Notes: a model not told the origin generated them from the letters alone. A stretch of DNA of 11,979 nt from an uncultured Alistipes sp. (GCA_900549685.1 UROX01000069.1:1-11979), one strand, 5' to 3'; counted from the stretch's first letter, positions 1-6,725 are shown. Numbers and translations are program-made.

Positions 1-1
1 C

Positions 2-121
2 TACGAACGGGGCACGCTGCGCGAGCTGCCCTCCTTTATCATCATCAAGCCGCAGGACGCTTCGCAGAGAAAAGAAGGACGAGTCGGGCAAACGACGGAC
101 AAAGAAAATAGCAAAATCTGA
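2..121 (+). CDS. 3' end of an unidentified protein gene (partial, cut by window start)
   Basis: The frame beginning at base 2 gives 39 residues and a TGA stop at 119-121. The first 20 or so codons use G or C in the third position almost without exception, as in the other genes here, while the other two + frames do not. The peptide begins YERGTLRELPSFIIIKPQD and then becomes polar and charged (KEGRVGQTTDKENSK), a typical disordered C-terminal tail. The tail codons are less GC-biased than the part before it. I do not recognise the family from this fragment and assign no function. The gene body lies outside the window. Confidence 0.6.
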   Translation, partial: YERGTLRELPSFIIIKPQDASQRKEGRVGQTTDKENSKI

Positions 122-355
122 TTTCGGATAAATCTAAATCCGCAGGCATCTCTCCGGCGGAGAATATATGTGAGGTTACCTCCGGCGGACCATACGTCAC
201 GACGTTCGTGCCCTACCGAATACCGGCCGATACTCGCTCCATGGCAATCGTATCATACAAGACTTTCGCCACACCTGCAATCCCGAATCGTGTCTCGAGA
301 TACCGATAGGCAACAGCCCTCCGACGCCGGGGAACGAGCCTATCCGAAATAATCC
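122..355. other. Intergenic stretch with no supported gene
   Basis: This lies between the stop of the partial left-hand gene and the tpx terminator. Short open frames of about 60 codons occur on both strands, but none has the GC3 bias of the real genes or a recognisable protein. Two weak structures are visible. One is a 10-base direct repeat, ctccggcgga, at 152-161 and 180-189. The other is a 7-bp inverted repeat, gataggc at 305-311 with gcctatc at 338-344, which could close a hairpin with further C/G pairing inside. It could be the 3' untranslated end of the upstream gene. Confidence 0.4.
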
Positions 356-400
356 GTAATAAAAATAAAATCCGTGCCCCATCGAATACGGCACGGATTT
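356..400 (-). terminator. Intrinsic terminator downstream of tpx
   Basis: A perfect 11-bp stem is formed by aaatccgtgcc (368-378) and ggcacggattt (390-400), with an 11-base loop. Read on -, the stem is followed by a strongly T-rich run (TTTTATTTTTATTAC, 370 down to 356), the classical form of a Rho-independent terminator. It lies about 60 bases after the tpx stop codon. It could also slow transcripts arriving on +, where the stem has no T-run behind it. Confidence 0.85.
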
Positions 401-462
401 ATGTCAGATACTTTACGGAACATACTTCGGAGCTGTTCCCGCTTTTTTGTCGCGGCAACCGT

Positions 463-972
463 TTAGCGGAGTTCCCGGACGGCCCGAAGCGCCGCTTCGT
501 AGTCGGGTTCCTGTCCGATGTCGGCGACATACTCGATGTGCCGGATCATGCCTTTCTTGTCGATAACCACGACTCCGCGCCCCAGCAGACGGAGTTCCCG
601 GATGACGAATCCGTATTTCATGCCGAAATCCAGATCGCGGTGATCCGAGTAGACGTGCACGTTGTCGAGATGTTCGGCGGCGCAGAATCGTTTCTGGGCG
701 AAGGGCAGGTCCACCGAGATCGACAGAATGGCCACATCGCCGTCCATCCGGGCCGCCTCGCGGTTGAACCGGATGTTCTGCAAAGCGCAAACCGAGGTGT
801 CTACCGACGGGAATACGCTTATTATCATCGTCTTGTCCTTGAACTGACTCGACGAGACCGTGTTGAGGTCCCGGTCGATCACTTCGAAATGGGGCGCACG
901 GTCGCCGACCGAGAGATGGGTGCCGACGAGCGTAACGGGTTTACCCCCGAATGTCGCTTTCCAATTGTCCAT
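463..972 (-). CDS. tpx: Thiol peroxidase (atypical 2-Cys peroxiredoxin, Tpx family)
   Basis: This cytosolic or periplasmic enzyme reduces hydrogen peroxide and alkyl hydroperoxides with electrons from thioredoxin. The 169-residue product is the normal length for Tpx. The peroxidatic cysteine is C62 in the motif PSVDTSVCALQ, with the conserved Thr three residues before it (T59). The resolving cysteine is C97 in KRFCAAE, the spacing expected for the intramolecular disulfide of this family. The N-terminal GTHLSVGDRAPHFEV block is also typical. No signal peptide is seen. The ATG at 970-972 begins MDNWKATFGGKPVTLVG, which matches the usual Tpx start. It is divergent from ybaK across about 270 bp, and I could not find a clear -7 box for it there. 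A terminator follows at 356-400, so it is probably a single-gene transcript. Confidence 0.95.
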   Translation of the reverse strand: MDNWKATFGGKPVTLVGTHLSVGDRAPHFEVIDRDLNTVSSSQFKDKTMIISVFPSVDTSVCALQNIRFNREAARMDGDVAILSISVDLPFAQKRFCAAEHLDNVHVYSDHRDLDFGMKYGFVIRELRLLGRGVVVIDKKGMIRHIEYVADIGQEPDYEAALRAVRELR

Positions 973-1191
973 ACGTGAAACGGATTTAAGGTTCTACGTT
1001 TCGATCCGATGCAACTTTGATACCGGAAAAGACGATCGCAGCCCCGATCATACCGTTTCGCAGAACTGCGATCGTCCGATCTTCCCGCCGGCTTTCGCAA
1101 CCGGTGTCACCTTTGCGAACCGGCCCTGCTTCCCGCCGGGGAGAAAATCGGGAGAGCGGATTCGAAACACGGTCCGAAAAATGGTCCCGAC

Positions 1192-1223
1192 TTTTTCATT
1201 TCGCCCCGAATCCGCTATCTTCG
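1192..1223 (+). promoter_or_regulatory. Candidate Bacteroidota-type promoter for ybaK-mutY
   Basis: TATCTTCG at 1216-1223 matches the Bacteroidota -7 consensus TAnnTTTG at all but one specified position. A T-rich element (TTTTT, 1192-1196) ends 19 bases upstream, where the -33 element would lie, though it lacks the final G. The ybaK start codon is at 1245, giving a leader of about 15 nt. No start-proximal purine-rich Shine-Dalgarno is evident, as is usual in this phylum. Confidence 0.5.
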
Positions 1224-1244
1224 CACCGGAAAGAATTTGCGGAT

Positions 1245-1724
1245 ATGGCGGACAAAATCAACAAAACCAACGCCGCCCGGTTGCTCGACCGGGAGAAGAT
1301 AGCCTACCGGCTGATTCCCTATCGGTTCGACGAGAACGATCTGGCGGCCGTGCATGTCGCCGCCGAGCTGAACGAACCCGTCGAGCGGGTTTTCAAGACG
1401 CTCGTCCTGCGGGGCGAGCGCCACGGAATTCTCGTATGCGTGATTCCGGGCGACGGCGAACTGGACCTCAAGAAGGCTGCGCGGGCCTCGGGCGACAAGA
1501 GCGTGGCGATGCTCCACATGAAGGAGCTGCTGCCCGTGACGGGATACATCCGGGGCGGATGTTCGCCCATAGGGATGAAAAAGCGGTTTCCCGTTTTCAT
1601 CCATTCGTCCTGCACGGACTTCGACACGATCTATATCAGCGCCGGCGTGCGGGGACTTCAGATCGAGATCGCACCCGCAGACCTCATCCGGGTGACGGAA
1701 GCGACGGTGGAGGACCTGCTATGA
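1245..1724 (+). CDS. ybaK: YbaK/EbsC-family Cys-tRNA(Pro) deacylase
   Basis: The family hydrolyses cysteine wrongly attached to tRNA-Pro, acting in trans after prolyl-tRNA synthetase. The product is 159 residues, the usual YbaK length. Family hallmarks are the start KTNAARLLDREKIAY, the conserved lysine K51 in VFKTLVLRG, the DLKKAARASGDKSVAM block (about 74-89) and the glycine loop GYIRGGCSPIGMKKRFP (about 100-115). The ATG at 1245 is chosen because the family begins here. The frame stays open upstream to 1017, but that extension has no family character. It is followed by mutY with an ATGA overlap (TGA 1722-1724, ATG 1721-1723), so the two are very likely co-transcribed and translationally coupled. 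The subfamily (YbaK rather than ProX or EbsC) is inferred from motif memory, not from a search. Confidence 0.93.
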   Translation: MADKINKTNAARLLDREKIAYRLIPYRFDENDLAAVHVAAELNEPVERVFKTLVLRGERHGILVCVIPGDGELDLKKAARASGDKSVAMLHMKELLPVTGYIRGGCSPIGMKKRFPVFIHSSCTDFDTIYISAGVRGLQIEIAPADLIRVTEATVEDLL

Positions 1725-2791
1725 GTGCCCGAGGCACAGATCCGGCCTCGGACCGGCTCGTGGCATGGTACGAGGAACATCGGCGGGCGCTGCCGTGGCG
1801 TGAGACCCGCGATGCCTACCGGATATGGATTTCGGAGGTGATCCTGCAACAGACACGCGTAGCGCAGGGGCTGGATTATTACCTGCGTTTCACGACCCGC
1901 TTTCCCGACGTGCGGGCACTGGCCGCGGCTTCCGAGGACGAAGTGCTCAAACTGTGGCAGGGACTGGGCTATTACAGCCGGGCCCGCAGCCTCCATGCCG
2001 CCGCACGCGAGATCGTGGCGCGTTTCGGCGGGGTGTTTCCGGAGCGTTATGCCGATGTGCGTTCGCTGCCCGGCATCGGCGAATATACCGCGGCGGCCGT
2101 CTGTTCCATCGCCTACGGACAGCCCTATGCCGTGGTGGACGGCAACGTCTACCGGGTGCTCTCGCGCCGGTTCGACCTCGACACGCCCGCAGACAGCGCT
2201 CCGGGGCGAAAGATGTTCACGGAACTGGCCTCCTCGCTGCTCGATACGGCCCGTCCGGGACTCTACAACCAGGCCGTCATGGAACTGGGAGCACTGCAAT
2301 GCGTGCCCCGTTCGCCGGACTGTGCGGTCTGTCCGCTCTCGGACGGATGTCTGGCCCGCGCCCGCGGCACGGTGGCCGAACGTCCCGTCAAGCGGCCGCG
2401 CAGGGAATCGGTATCGCGCTACTTCAACTATTTGCATATCGGTTGCGGCGACCGGACGCTTATCGTCCGCCGCGGCGGACGCGATATCTGGCGCGGGCTG
2501 TACGAATTCCCGCTCGTCGAAACGACCGAAGCCGTCGATTTCGCGGCATTGCAGCGGACGGAGCGCTGGCGGGAACTGTTCGGCGACTTTTCCGGATTCC
2601 GCCTCTGCCGGACGGAGACGATGCCGCCCCACGTGCTTTCCCACCGTGTGATCCGCGCCGTGTTCCATCGGCTGGAAGCGGATGTACTGCCCGCATGCGA
2701 TCCCTCTCTGGTATCCGTCTCCGAAACGGAACTCGATACCTATGCGGTATCGCGCCTGACGCAGGCCTATCTCGAACGACTGGCCCGTTAG
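1721..2791 (+). CDS. mutY: A/G-specific adenine DNA glycosylase MutY
   Basis: MutY removes adenine mispaired with 8-oxoguanine, preventing G:C to T:A changes after oxidative damage. The product is 356 residues, close to E. coli MutY (350). The N-terminal HhH-GPD domain carries the catalytic glutamate E39 in WISEVILQQTRV, the helix-hairpin-helix LPGIGEYTAAAV (116-127) and the catalytic aspartate D140 in VVDGNVYRV. The [4Fe-4S] loop is intact: C194-x6-C201-x2-C204-x5-C210. From about residue 230 a MutT/NUDIX-like domain follows, with RDIWRGLYEFPLVE and PHVLSHRVIRAVFHRLE, the part that reads 8-oxoG. The ATG overlaps the ybaK stop, which sets the start. The open frame continues far upstream (to 860) in a different frame from ybaK, but that part overlaps ybaK and is not MutY-like. 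It converges on the DUF2721 gene 5 bp away. Confidence 0.96.
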   Translation: MSARGTDPASDRLVAWYEEHRRALPWRETRDAYRIWISEVILQQTRVAQGLDYYLRFTTRFPDVRALAAASEDEVLKLWQGLGYYSRARSLHAAAREIVARFGGVFPERYADVRSLPGIGEYTAAAVCSIAYGQPYAVVDGNVYRVLSRRFDLDTPADSAPGRKMFTELASSLLDTARPGLYNQAVMELGALQCVPRSPDCAVCPLSDGCLARARGTVAERPVKRPRRESVSRYFNYLHIGCGDRTLIVRRGGRDIWRGLYEFPLVETTEAVDFAALQRTERWRELFGDFSGFRLCRTETMPPHVLSHRVIRAVFHRLEADVLPACDPSLVSVSETELDTYAVSRLTQAYLERLAR

Positions 2792-2796
2792 AGAGG

Positions 2797-3210
2797 TCAT
2801 TTCCGGTCTCCGGAGACCGTATCCTCCACCTTGTCGAGATGTATTTCGAGCGCGTGTACGGAAATCAGCAGCTCGCGGATGGAAATCGCCAGCGAGATGC
2901 ACAGCAACAGCAACGCCACGCCGAACGAGTACACTGCTGCCTTCTGCAACCCGATGTATACCAACAGAGTACACAACACGCACAACAACAGGCTGCTCAC
3001 TCCGAAGAGTTGCATCGACCGGGCCATGTAGAGCCTCTTGCGGAGGTTGTCGATCTGCTGGCGGGCAATCGACGAGGGGCGGGCCTCGTGCTCTTTCTTC
3101 AGGTTGCGGATCACCTGGGCGTAGGCCAGAAAACGGTTCGTATAGGCCAGCATAATCAGCGAAATGGCCGAGAAAAGAATGGAGGGAGTGGTGAGAGTCA
3201 GTTCTTCCAT
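2797..3210 (-). CDS. DUF2721 family small integral membrane protein
   Basis: This is an uncharacterised inner-membrane protein of 137 residues, the normal size for the family. The N-terminal signature TTPSILFSAISLIMLAYTNRFLAYAQVIRNL (7-37) is the DUF2721 hallmark and includes the first membrane segment. A basic cytosolic stretch follows (38-65, RQQIDNLRKRLYMARS). Two more hydrophobic segments lie at about 66-88 and 92-112, before a charged tail. I chose the ATG at 3208-3210 (MEELTLTTPS) because family members start just before TTP. An in-frame ATG at 3252 would add 14 hydrophilic residues and cannot be excluded. It follows the MATE gene on the same strand after about 109 bp with no visible promoter between, so co-transcription is likely. 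No function is known to me. Confidence 0.88.
   Translation of the reverse strand: MEELTLTTPSILFSAISLIMLAYTNRFLAYAQVIRNLKKEHEARPSSIARQQIDNLRKRLYMARSMQLFGVSSLLLCVLCTLLVYIGLQKAAVYSFGVALLLLCISLAISIRELLISVHALEIHLDKVEDTVSGDRK
2804..2819. repeat. Perfect 16-bp palindrome inside the 3' end of the DUF2721 gene
   Basis: The bases cggtctccggagaccg are their own reverse complement. They sit 12 bases past the mutY stop and within the last codons of the convergent DUF2721 gene. There is no T-run on either side, so it is not a standard intrinsic terminator. It could still act as a hairpin at the 3' end of the mutY transcript. Confidence 0.45.
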
Positions 3211-3319
3211 GATGCGGAGTTTTTCGTCATGTTCGGTATGCGTTCGCGTCATGTCAGACCACCGGTATCCCCCGATATTTTCGCAGTCCAGCTTTCGGAC
3301 AGCCCGGAATCGGAGGCCG

Positions 3320-4645
3320 CTATATCGCCTTGTTTTTCCAGTTCGATCTGGCGAGATAGACCGACACCAGTATGAGCAGCGTGAGGGCGTAGACATGTTC
3401 CGTTGTCCAGCAGACCGCCACGTCGGCCTTGTGCACGATGACGACGCAGACCATGTAAACCGAATAAATACACAGGGCTGCGAACTCCAAGAACAGTGCC
3501 GAGCGCGTATTGCCCGCCCCCGAAACGATGTTGAACAGCACGAGCGCCGGTACCGTGAACACATACGAGGACAACATGACGCGCAGCGAGGCGGTCGAGG
3601 CGCCGATGAGCGACGGATCGTCCGTATAAACGCGCAGAATCCATTCGGGGAACAGCGCGAAGAGCAGCGCTGCCGGAGCGACGATCATGTAGCACATGCG
3701 GACGATTTTCCCGGCCGTGGGACCGACCAGGCGGGCCTCGCCCGCCCCGAGCAGGTTACCGGTCAGCGTGCTGGCCGTCGAACCGAAAGCGCTGACCACC
3801 ATGAAAACGATACCCGACACGCTGCGCACGATATTGGTGACGGCCAACGGTCGCTCGCCCAGATGTTCGACGGCGACGAAGAACAAGAACCATATCGCCA
3901 CCGACAGAAACAGTTGGAGCATCGTCCACACCGACACGTCGAGCATGCGACGGAGCATTCCGAAATCGAGCCTGCCGGAACGGAACAGTCCGTAACGGCG
4001 GTGGTCGGTCCGGGTCCGCGTATAGATATAGAAAAACGCCAGCGACACGAATTCCGAAGCCGCCGAAGCGATGGCCGCTCCGGCGATGCCCATCGCCGGC
4101 AGGCCCAGCTTGCCGAAGATCAGTACGTAGTTGAGCGCCACGTTCGAGAGTACCATCGTCACCGAATTGAGCGTCAGCGTCCGGGTGTTCGTCGTACCGA
4201 CATAGAAGGCCCTGAACATGAAGGCCGTGAACGAAAAGAAAAAGCCGAAAACGCGCCAGTTCGTATAGCGGACGGCAGCCTGCCGCACCGGTTCCGACTC
4301 GACGATGGAGCCGAGCACGACGGGGGCGAAAACCCGCGAGAGCACGAACATCACCGCTGCCAGAGCCAGCAGAAAGGCGCAGCCCTGACGGAACAGGGGA
4401 CCGATCTCGGCATACGCCTTCTCGCCGTTGCGCCGGGCGATGAGAATTTGTGCGCCGATGCTGAATCCGAACCCGAGCATGAAAACGGCCAGATAAAGCA
4501 CGCCACCCAACGCGGAAGCGCCTAACTCGACTTCGCCCACCCGCCCCAGAAAAGCCGTATCGGTTATTCCGATGAGGTTTTCCATCAGCAGGCTGACGAG
4601 GATCGGGCCGGCGATGGCCCATATTTGTCTGTAAGTCGGTTGCAT
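3320..4645 (-). CDS. MATE-family multidrug/toxin efflux transporter
   Basis: This inner-membrane antiporter family uses Na+ or H+ gradients to expel drugs and toxic metabolites. The product is 441 residues with about 12 hydrophobic segments, the normal MATE size. The N-terminus IWAIAGPILVSLLMENLIGITDTAFLGRVGEVELGA is the classical MATE first-helix region. The internal repeat shows the matching pattern later (NIVRSVSGIVFMVVSAFGSTASTLTGNLLGAGE), with GNLLGAGE a family signature. NVALNYVLIFGKLGLPAMGIAGAAIAS is the conserved loop of the first half. I start at the ATG at 4643-4645 (MQPTYRQIWAI). The frame stays open upstream but becomes hydrophilic and unlike MATE proteins. A strong -7 box on - at 4908-4915 suggests a long structured leader. 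DUF2721 follows downstream. The substrate cannot be told from sequence. Confidence 0.93.
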   Translation of the reverse strand: MQPTYRQIWAIAGPILVSLLMENLIGITDTAFLGRVGEVELGASALGGVLYLAVFMLGFGFSIGAQILIARRNGEKAYAEIGPLFRQGCAFLLALAAVMFVLSRVFAPVVLGSIVESEPVRQAAVRYTNWRVFGFFFSFTAFMFRAFYVGTTNTRTLTLNSVTMVLSNVALNYVLIFGKLGLPAMGIAGAAIASAASEFVSLAFFYIYTRTRTDHRRYGLFRSGRLDFGMLRRMLDVSVWTMLQLFLSVAIWFLFFVAVEHLGERPLAVTNIVRSVSGIVFMVVSAFGSTASTLTGNLLGAGEARLVGPTAGKIVRMCYMIVAPAALLFALFPEWILRVYTDDPSLIGASTASLRVMLSSYVFTVPALVLFNIVSGAGNTRSALFLEFAALCIYSVYMVCVVIVHKADVAVCWTTEHVYALTLLILVSVYLARSNWKNKAI

Positions 4646-4907
4646 ATATTTCGGTATTACGTCATTATCACGGACAATCATACGCTGCAATGTTCCGAAA
4701 CCCCGAGCGTATTTTTTCCGCGGACCGCTGCGGTCCGCGGCGCAGACTGCATTCCCGGGGCGAATCGGCTCCGATGCCGACAGGCGCCCGGGCACGCGGT
4801 CCGGAAAGTATCCGCCGGATGATCGCCGGACGGGATCGCTATCGCAGGAGTTTCGGAACGCTGTTTTGCCGTGACTTCGGATCCGGTTCCTCCGCTTCGG
4901 CGGGGCG
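4646..4907 (-). promoter_or_regulatory. Putative long structured 5' leader of the MATE gene
   Basis: About 260 bases lie between the MATE start codon and the -7 box at 4908-4915. Several inverted repeats fall inside. One is a 10-bp perfect stem with a 3-base loop (4718-4727 with 4731-4740). A second is a two-tier hairpin, with cccggggcg (4754-4762) against cgcccggg (4785-4792, one bulged G) and an inner tcggc/gccga pair (4765-4769, 4776-4780). A third is a 6-bp inverted repeat, tacgct (4681-4686) with agcgta (4706-4711). On - the triloop hairpin is followed by A-rich, not T-rich, sequence, so it is not a terminator. I match it to no known riboswitch class. It may instead be a separate small RNA, or GC-rich intergenic DNA with no role. 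Confidence 0.35.
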
Positions 4908-4915
4908 CAAAGATA
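4908..4915 (-). promoter_or_regulatory. Bacteroidota -7 box, probable MATE promoter
   Basis: Read on -, the bases are TATCTTTG, an exact match to TAnnTTTG, followed by CGCC as often seen. I see no good TTG at the -33 position. Transcription would start near 4902 and read toward the MATE gene. No other good -7 box lies between here and the MATE start; TATGATTG at 4675-4682 is a weaker alternative. Confidence 0.5.
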
Positions 4916-5088
4916 CGTCTTTTTCTCCGATCATCGCTCCGGCGCACGAAGTGTCATTGTCGAAAAAGAGTGTTTCCGCTCCGAATCGTATCGCCGTCGG
5001 GAACGTATCGCGAAAAGAGACGGCCGGATTTTTGTCCGGCCGGATTCCGAAACAGGACGTTTTTTCCCGCGACGGACGGTCGAAAGGA
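4916..5088. other. Divergent intergenic region with a GC-rich hairpin
   Basis: This is the rest of the MATE/alkA-type divergent space, with no supported gene. It contains cggccgga (5021-5028) and tccggccg (5035-5042), an 8-bp stem with loop tttttg. A run of six T at 5061-5066 lies 18 bases after the stem on +, too far for a standard terminator. The alkA-type frame is open back to 4871, but that extension is arginine- and cysteine-rich in an unstructured way and unlike glycosylases, so I treat it as non-coding. Confidence 0.35.
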
Positions 5089-5118
5089 TTGTTTTGCTGC
5101 GGCAAACCGGTATATTTG
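5089..5118 (+). promoter_or_regulatory. Bacteroidota promoter for the alkA-type gene
   Basis: TATATTTG at 5111-5118 is an exact -7 box match (TAnnTTTG). TTG at 5089-5091 lies 19 bases upstream, matching the -33 element and spacing. The start codon is at 5141, so the leader is about 15-18 nt. This is the best promoter in the window. Confidence 0.75.
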
Positions 5119-5140
5119 CCGGTACGAAAAAACAGGAACG

Positions 5141-5809
5141 ATGGATATTTTTCCTTACGGCCGTACAGAAACCGATTATCTGAGGCGGCGCGATCCCCGT
5201 CTGGGCCGGGTGATCGAGACCATCGGCCCGATCGAGCGTCCCGTCTGCCCCGATCTGTTCGAAGCACTGTGCGACAGCATCATCGGGCAGCAAATATCGA
5301 ACCGGGCAGCAGCGACGGTCCGCGCACGTTTCCGAACCCTGTTGGGCGAGGTGACGCCGTCGCGCGTGTTGGCGGCCGATCCGTCCGCTCTGCGCAGCTG
5401 CGGTCTGTCGTCGCGCAAGACGGGATACATCCTGTCCGGAGCCTCCGCCATACGGGACGGACGGCTCGACGCCGCTTCGCTGGACAATCTGCCCGACGCG
5501 GAGGTCGTGCGAGAACTGACCGCCCTGCCCGGCGTGGGAGTCTGGACGGCCGAGATGCTGATGATCTTCTCGCTGTGCCGGCCCGACGTACTCAGCTACG
5601 ACGACCTGATCGTCCGCAGGAGCCTGATGCGTCTGCACGGTCTCGAAGAAATCGACCGAACACGGTTCGCCGCAATCAGGGAGCTGTACTCGCCTTTCGG
5701 CTCGGTCGCTTCGCTCTATCTGTGGGAAATGGCGTCCGATCCGTGGCAGGACATTCTCCGGTTCGCGCCGGAGGAGGGAAAGGTTGTCGGACAGAAAAAT
5801 GAACGATAA
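5141..5809 (+). CDS. DNA-3-methyladenine glycosylase, AlkA/MAG type (HhH-GPD)
   Basis: This family excises 3-methyladenine and other alkylated bases to start base-excision repair. The 222-residue product shows IIGQQISNRAA (47-57), the helix-hairpin-helix LPGVGVWTAEML (129-140) with the usual Trp, and the catalytic aspartate in LSYDDLIVRRS (most likely D155, the second of the pair as in E. coli AlkA). It lacks the extra N-terminal domain of E. coli AlkA (282 residues) and so resembles the shorter MAG-like members. There is no Fe-S cysteine cluster, which separates it from MutY and Nth. The ATG at 5141 is set by the promoter just upstream and by the start of homology. The next gene follows after 12 bp and is probably co-transcribed. 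Exact substrate range is inferred from the family. Confidence 0.9.
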   Translation: MDIFPYGRTETDYLRRRDPRLGRVIETIGPIERPVCPDLFEALCDSIIGQQISNRAAATVRARFRTLLGEVTPSRVLAADPSALRSCGLSSRKTGYILSGASAIRDGRLDAASLDNLPDAEVVRELTALPGVGVWTAEMLMIFSLCRPDVLSYDDLIVRRSLMRLHGLEEIDRTRFAAIRELYSPFGSVASLYLWEMASDPWQDILRFAPEEGKVVGQKNER

Positions 5810-5821
5810 ACGAATGAAAAT

Positions 5822-6403
5822 ATGGAAACGATGAAAAAACTGTTCGCCGCGACGCTGCTCTGTTTTTGGGCCGCGGGCTGCGGAAACGATGCGGGACGAC
5901 ACGCGGAATCTTCGGCCGGCGCCCCGCTCGAAGCCGACTCTTCGATTCAACTGACGGCCAACGAAAACTATCTGCGGCTGCAACAGGCGCTCGGCGGAAA
6001 AGAGGGTACGACCGAAGCGAAGGATTATCCCGAATACTACGGCGGATCGTCCGTCGGCCCGGACGGACGGCTGACGGTCCGTATCGTCGGCGACACGGCC
6101 GAGGGACGGGCGAAGATCGCGGCTCTGGTGGGCGACGGAGATTTCGACGTGCAGCCCTGCCGGTTTTCCTATCGGACGCTCAGTGCGGCGATGGACAGCC
6201 TCGACCGTTTCATGCTCGAGGCTTCCGAAGACGATTCTGTCCGCCGCAATGTGGTGAGCATTACGATGATGCCTTACGGCGAGAACCATATCGCCGTGGG
6301 ACTGCTCGACAACAGCGAGGACAAAATCGCAGCCTTCCGCCGTCGAGCGATGGATTCGCCGATGCTCGTATTCGAACAGGCCGAACCTATCGAGTTCGAG
6401 TAA
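5822..6403 (+). CDS. Putative lipoprotein resembling serine-protease propeptide domains
   Basis: The 193-residue product starts with a lipoprotein signal: KK, a hydrophobic stretch (LFAATLLCFW) and the lipobox AAGC with C20 as the lipidated residue, so it is likely anchored in the envelope. A short Ser/Ala linker follows. The mature part has YPEYYGGSSVGPDGRLTVRIVG (69-90), then a helix-rich middle (SYRTLSAAMDSLDRFMLEA), a strand NVVSITMMPYGENHIAVGLLD and an end DSPMLVFEQAEPIEF. That order and the YYGG, DG.L.V and SP...FEQ motifs remind me of N-terminal propeptide-like domains of bacterial trypsin-type proteases, but no protease domain follows. This is pattern memory, not a search result. ATGs at 5822 and 5831 are both possible. 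It is 12 bp after the alkA-type gene, likely in the same transcript, with no obvious functional link. Confidence 0.85.
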   Translation: METMKKLFAATLLCFWAAGCGNDAGRHAESSAGAPLEADSSIQLTANENYLRLQQALGGKEGTTEAKDYPEYYGGSSVGPDGRLTVRIVGDTAEGRAKIAALVGDGDFDVQPCRFSYRTLSAAMDSLDRFMLEASEDDSVRRNVVSITMMPYGENHIAVGLLDNSEDKIAAFRRRAMDSPMLVFEQAEPIEFE

Positions 6404-6690
6404 GTGTACGGTCTTCCGGGCAAAAACGCTGGCGGCTCCGGATCGGGACTCGAAAACTCAGAAATCGGACTGCCGGCGCCGGCAGTCTTTACGACATCTT
6501 ACGGTCACACACCGGCGTCGTAGCCGCCGGCCTTGCGAATCGCGTTTCAAAGCCTCTCTCCGAAAGAGGAACAATCGGGAAACACAGCGGCCGATACCCC
6601 CAAAAACGCAATCGGAAACTTCGGCCGCCCGATGTGTATCTGCGGCAAAAGAACGGAATTTCTGTGCCCCCAAACGAACCTCGAACAAAT
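6404..6690. other. Convergent intergenic region, no supported gene
   Basis: Between the lipoprotein stop and the aspS terminator I find one strong structure (the palindrome at 6468-6487, listed separately). The remaining 200 bases (6488-6690) show no good open frame, no promoter box and no tRNA-like fold on either strand. Confidence 0.45.
6468..6490 (+). terminator. Probable terminator after the lipoprotein gene
   Basis: gactgccggcgccggcagtc (6468-6487) is a perfect 20-base palindrome able to form a GC-rich hairpin, followed by TTT. It lies 65 bases after the lipoprotein stop. The T-run is short, so function as an intrinsic terminator is likely but not certain. Confidence 0.6.
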
Positions 6691-6725
6691 GACAGAGGGT
6701 GTCCGCAATGCGGACACCCTCTGTC
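6691..6725 (-). terminator. Terminator of aspS
   Basis: gacagagggtgtccgc (6691-6706) and gcggacaccctctgtc (6710-6725) form a perfect 16-bp stem with a 3-base loop, 19 bases after the aspS stop. On - it is followed by a weak T-rich run (CATTTGTT). With convergent genes on both sides it may stop transcription from either direction. Confidence 0.8.

Noticed and set aside
170..394. Two overlapping open frames of 60-65 codons between the left-end gene and tpx
   Set aside because: Neither has GC3 bias, a promoter box or a recognisable sequence, and one runs into the tpx terminator hairpin.
860..1720. N-terminal extension of mutY by 287 codons
   Set aside because: The extension overlaps tpx and ybaK, is unlike any MutY, and the ATG at 1721 coupled to the ybaK stop gives the normal protein length.
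2804..2819. The palindrome as a restriction or recombination site of a mobile element
   Set aside because: No transposase, integrase, direct repeats or change in base composition is seen nearby.
1658..2983. A 441-codon open frame on - opposite mutY
   Set aside because: It covers mutY, whose catalytic and Fe-S residues are all intact on +; the antisense product has no family character.
3164..4525. A 453-codon open frame on + opposite the MATE gene
   Set aside because: It is a highly charged, low-complexity product (R, H, E, Q), the expected mirror of a membrane-protein gene; the - strand reading is a clear MATE transporter.
4718..4740. The triloop hairpin as an intrinsic terminator
   Set aside because: The T-run lies before the hairpin on +, so it becomes an A-run after the hairpin on -; neither direction gives stem followed by T.
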